From positions 186,001 to 250,000 of the forward strand of contig UQNZ01000001.1 of assembly GCA_900542525.1 (NCBI GenBank): DNA of 64,000 nucleotides. Direction: 5' to 3'. This stretch comes from an uncultured Eggerthella sp. GTDB taxonomy: Bacteria > Actinomycetota > Coriobacteriia > Coriobacteriales > Eggerthellaceae. Both the position numbers and the translations under genes were made by a program. This document shows, one piece after another, positions 61,626 through 64,000 of this stretch (the stretch's first letter is position 1; every line of letters starts with the position of its first letter). The notes under the pieces are model-generated. The model had not been told where the DNA came from and did no database searches. It worked only from the letters and a program-made list of their open reading frames with translations.

Positions 61626-62157
61626 GCAAATAGATGCTCGTACCTAGGGTATCGATCCCCACGAACACTGGAAGATCGACCACATCGATACGCCTGAGCG
61701 CCTCGGTTCCCAGATCGTCATAGGCAAGCGTCTCATCGCCTACAACACACTTAGCAAGAAACGCTGCAGCACCACCCGTTGCCACGAAATAGACTGAAGA
61801 GTATTCCTTGCAGGCTTTCTTCACGTCGTCCGAGCGTTCGCCCTTGCCGATCGTGCCGGTAAGGCCCATCGACATGAGCAGAGGCGCTGCGAAATCCATG
61901 CGCGAAGATGTGGTAGGACCGATCGCGCCGAAGGGCCTGCCTGCTTTAGGGGGTGTGGGGCCGGCATAGAAGATGACCTGGCCGGCGAGCCCATAAGGCA
62001 GCGTCTTGAGCTTTTTCTCGCGGATCTCATCGAGCAAGCGAATATGACCAGCATCACGCAAAGTATATACAGGACCGGTGAGCAGACAAGCATCGCCCGC
62101 ACGCAGCGAGCGAGCATCAGCCTTGCTCAAGGGGAGTTGAATATGCTTATAGTTCAA
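61615..62157 (-). CDS. fumB: Fumarate hydratase class I, beta subunit
   Basis: 180 residues. YAGPTPPKAGRPFGAIGPTT is the hallmark of the C-terminal half of class I fumarases and tartrate dehydratases, which here is a separate subunit. Overlaps the alpha gene by 11 bases. Tartrate dehydratase cannot be excluded, but the malate dehydrogenase neighbour favours fumarate/malate. Confidence 0.9.
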   Translation of the reverse strand: MNYKHIQLPLSKADARSLRAGDACLLTGPVYTLRDAGHIRLLDEIREKKLKTLPYGLAGQVIFYAGPTPPKAGRPFGAIGPTTSSRMDFAAPLLMSMGLTGTIGKGERSDDVKKACKEYSSVYFVATGGAAAFLAKCVVGDETLAYDDLGTEALRRIDVVDLPVFVGIDTLGTSIYLLED

Positions 62158-62992
62158 CGGTGAGCCTCCTCAACGCCGAGCAACCCATGTTCACCGCTAC
62201 CGGCAAGGCAGCGATATGACAGGGTGCAGTTTTCACACGCACGCCAAGCGCAGTGGTGTCTCCGCCCAAACCGCCAGCACCGATGCCCGTTGCATTGATG
62301 GCTTCGAGCAGCTCCTGTTCGAATGCGGCAGTTTCAGAATCGGGAGCAGCAATATTGAGCGGACGCATGAGCGCGAGCTTGGAAAGCCCCGCCACTTTAT
62401 CGAAGGTGCCACCCACGCCAACTCCCACCACGAGTGGCGGGCAGGCATTCGCCGCTTTCTCCTCTACACAGGCGAGCACCGTATCGATAACACCTTGCTT
62501 GCCCGCATTGGGTGTGAGCATGACAACACGGCTCGCGTTATCCGAGCCGCCGCCTTTGAGCATCATATGCAGACGAGCAACGCCCGGTTCATCCACCAAA
62601 CGCAATTCGCAGAAGGCTGGTGTATTGTCGCCCGTATTCGTACGATCGAACAGCGCATCACGCACGACCGACTTGCGCAGCTTCGAATTGATGAAGCCTG
62701 CCGCTACCGATTGGTTGACCTTCGAGAAGACATTGGCGTTGAGCGCGATATCGGGACCAACCTCCAAACACAGCCATACCGTGCCCGTGTCTTGGCAGAT
62801 GGGTACGTGATCTTCGTTGGCGATCTGCGCATTCAGCACCAACTGATCGAGCACGATCTTCGCACGTTCATGCGTTTCACGATCGCGAGCGGCGATGAGC
62901 GCTTCCAAGATATCGGGAGGCAGAATGCTTGCCAGTCGCGGAATGGAGACGAGCAATGCATCGGAAATGGTATTTGAGGAAAGAACCTGCAT
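62147..62992 (-). CDS. fumA: Fumarate hydratase class I, alpha subunit
   Basis: 281 residues with a 4Fe-4S cluster. Cluster Cys lie in VPICQDTG, ANACPPLVVG and, near the C-terminus, the segment before HIAALPVAVN. LKGGGSDN is a family signature. It interconverts fumarate and malate and is oxygen sensitive. ATG 62992 is chosen; TTG 63001 adds three residues. Confidence 0.92.
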   Translation of the reverse strand: MQVLSSNTISDALLVSIPRLASILPPDILEALIAARDRETHERAKIVLDQLVLNAQIANEDHVPICQDTGTVWLCLEVGPDIALNANVFSKVNQSVAAGFINSKLRKSVVRDALFDRTNTGDNTPAFCELRLVDEPGVARLHMMLKGGGSDNASRVVMLTPNAGKQGVIDTVLACVEEKAANACPPLVVGVGVGGTFDKVAGLSKLALMRPLNIAAPDSETAAFEQELLEAINATGIGAGGLGGDTTALGVRVKTAPCHIAALPVAVNMGCSALRRLTVEL

Positions 62993-63019
62993 GTAAACCA
63001 ACTACTTTCGAGAAACACC

Positions 63020-63943
63020 TTATGCGGGAAGGTTTTCGAGACCCTTCTTCACGCTTGCAGCAGATTCCTGAAGTGCTGCCATTTCGTCTTCTGTAAGATC
63101 GAATTCTACGATCTCTTCAACGCCATTCTTGCCGAGGCGTGTGGGAATATTCATGTAAAGGTCATGCAAGCCGTAGGGACCATCAATATAGGAGCACACG
63201 CTCATGACCTCATGGGAGTCGGTGAGGATCGCTTCGACCATCTTCGCAATGGAAGCGCCTGGAGCGTAGTAAGCAGAGCCCGTCTTCAGGTGGGCGACCA
63301 CTTCTGCACCGCCCTTCACGCAACGCTGCACCACTTCGGCGACCTCTTCTTCACTCATCAGCTCGGTGATAGGACGACCTGCAACAGTGGTATAGCGAGG
63401 CCAGCACACCATACCTTCGCCATGTGCGCCAAGCGCCCATGCGACCACATCCGCCGGATCGCAGCCGAGCTTTTCGCAGACAGCGAACGAAAGACGCGCG
63501 GAATCGAGCACGCCGCCCATGCCCATCAGACGATTGCTGGGCAATCCCGATTTCTGGTACGCAAGATAGGTCATAACATCGAGCGGATTGGTGACACAGA
63601 TATAGATGGCATCGGGGGAATACTTGATAGCCTCATCGATGACCGAAGACATGATGCCCGAGTTCACACCGAGCAGGTCTTCGCGCGTCATACCAGGCTT
63701 GCGAGCGATGCCTGCGGTGATGACCACAACATCGGAATCGGCAGTAGGAGCATAGTCGTTCGTGCCAGTAACGCTTACCGTGAACTTCTCGACCGAACGC
63801 ATGTGCATCATATCGAGCGCCTTGCCCTGCGGCAGACCTTCGGCCACATCGACCAAGACCACATCGGCGAGATTCTTGCTTGCGATGATATGTGCTGCAG
63901 TCGCGCCGACATTACCTGCACCAACGATGGTTACCTTACTCAC
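63020..63943 (-). CDS. mdh: Malate dehydrogenase
   Basis: 307 residues. The NAD loop is TIVGAGNVGATAA, followed by VLVDVAEG with the Asp that selects NAD. The substrate-selecting Arg is in GIARKPGMTREDLL, as in malate rather than lactate dehydrogenases. The catalytic His is in GAHGEGMV. GTG 63943 has CCAGGAGGG immediately upstream and gives the usual N-terminus; the frame is open to the window edge but those residues are not family-like. First gene of the long operon. Confidence 0.95.
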   Translation of the reverse strand: MSKVTIVGAGNVGATAAHIIASKNLADVVLVDVAEGLPQGKALDMMHMRSVEKFTVSVTGTNDYAPTADSDVVVITAGIARKPGMTREDLLGVNSGIMSSVIDEAIKYSPDAIYICVTNPLDVMTYLAYQKSGLPSNRLMGMGGVLDSARLSFAVCEKLGCDPADVVAWALGAHGEGMVCWPRYTTVAGRPITELMSEEEVAEVVQRCVKGGAEVVAHLKTGSAYYAPGASIAKMVEAILTDSHEVMSVCSYIDGPYGLHDLYMNIPTRLGKNGVEEIVEFDLTEDEMAALQESAASVKKGLENLPA

Positions 63944-64000
63944 GATTCCCTCCTGGAGTTCTTCAATAGATTCATTATCCTCTATTGTAAAGGTGAACAA

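Overview
The window is bacterial chromosome from an anaerobic actinobacterium, most likely class Coriobacteriia, family Eggerthellaceae. The evidence is a monoderm-type Tad pilus operon without an outer-membrane secretin, a GlnR-like OmpR-family regulator beside glnA, actinobacterial-style proteins throughout, an oxygen-sensitive [NiFe] hydrogenase, a class I (Fe-S) fumarase, FeoB ferrous-iron uptake and many ATG/GTG/TTG starts. Base composition looks middling (about half G+C by eye, not counted). This is lower than most Eggerthellaceae and would suit a Cryptobacterium-like genome, but that genus guess is inference. No phage, insertion sequence, CRISPR array or replication origin was seen; this looks like ordinary core chromosome with a few accessory islands.

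Layout. 1-6.25 kb (minus): tRNA-Arg, cyclophilin, a TPR membrane protein, ndk, then a four-gene group 3b-type NAD(P)H-linked [NiFe] hydrogenase (beta-gamma-delta-alpha; alpha runs off the left edge). 6.3-7.6 kb (plus): an RlmD/TrmA-type methyltransferase, then a hairpin and a two-copy 46-bp repeat. 7.8-11.4 kb (minus): feo iron-uptake operon (two FeoA, FeoB with a long acidic insertion, a Cys-rich FeoB partner) with a clear promoter and an 18-bp perfect palindrome. 11.5-14.2 kb (minus): ruvC-ruvA-ruvB and a DUF6483-like gene. 14.3-25.5 kb (plus): a 13-gene Tad/Flp pilus operon with a repeat-rich leader. 25.5-27.6 kb: thrC (minus) and a DtxR/MntR-family regulator (plus). 27.6-34.4 kb (minus): rplU-rpmA-obgE-proB-proA-nadD-yqeK-rsfS. 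34.6-39.3 kb (minus): glnA, a regulator with a pseudo-receiver, and polA. 39.3-39.7 kb: an array of imperfect ~90-bp repeats. 39.7-41.1 kb (minus): an ABC permease/ATPase pair of the MetNI type without a binding protein. 41.2-46.6 kb (minus): GtrA and two giant paralogous double-domain glycosyltransferases. 46.7-52.9 kb: tRNA-Glu, NifX-like protein, acyl-CoA dehydrogenase, inosine/uracil-DNA glycosylase-like enzyme, secreted nuclease lipoprotein, hotdog thioesterase, LysR regulator, PQ-loop protein, tRNA-Thr. 53-64 kb (minus): one very long probable operon, mdh-fumA-fumB-tmk-holB-ricT-pncB-degV-degV-dehydrogenase-like-radical SAM.

How it fits together. The hydrogenase, malate dehydrogenase and class I fumarase are parts of anaerobic redox metabolism; proB/proA, glnA and thrC make amino acids from glutamate and aspartate. 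Feo supplies the iron those enzymes need, and the DtxR-family regulator with an iron-type Cys ligand is a candidate controller of it. The best leads for something undescribed are the glnA promoter (a good -10, no -35, but a GAAAC-N6-GAAAC direct repeat) paired with the adjacent phosphorylation-independent-looking regulator; the acidic FeoB loop; the His/Cys-tailed diverged dehydrogenase in the long operon; the ~90-bp repeat array; and the extended, disordered tail on RicT.
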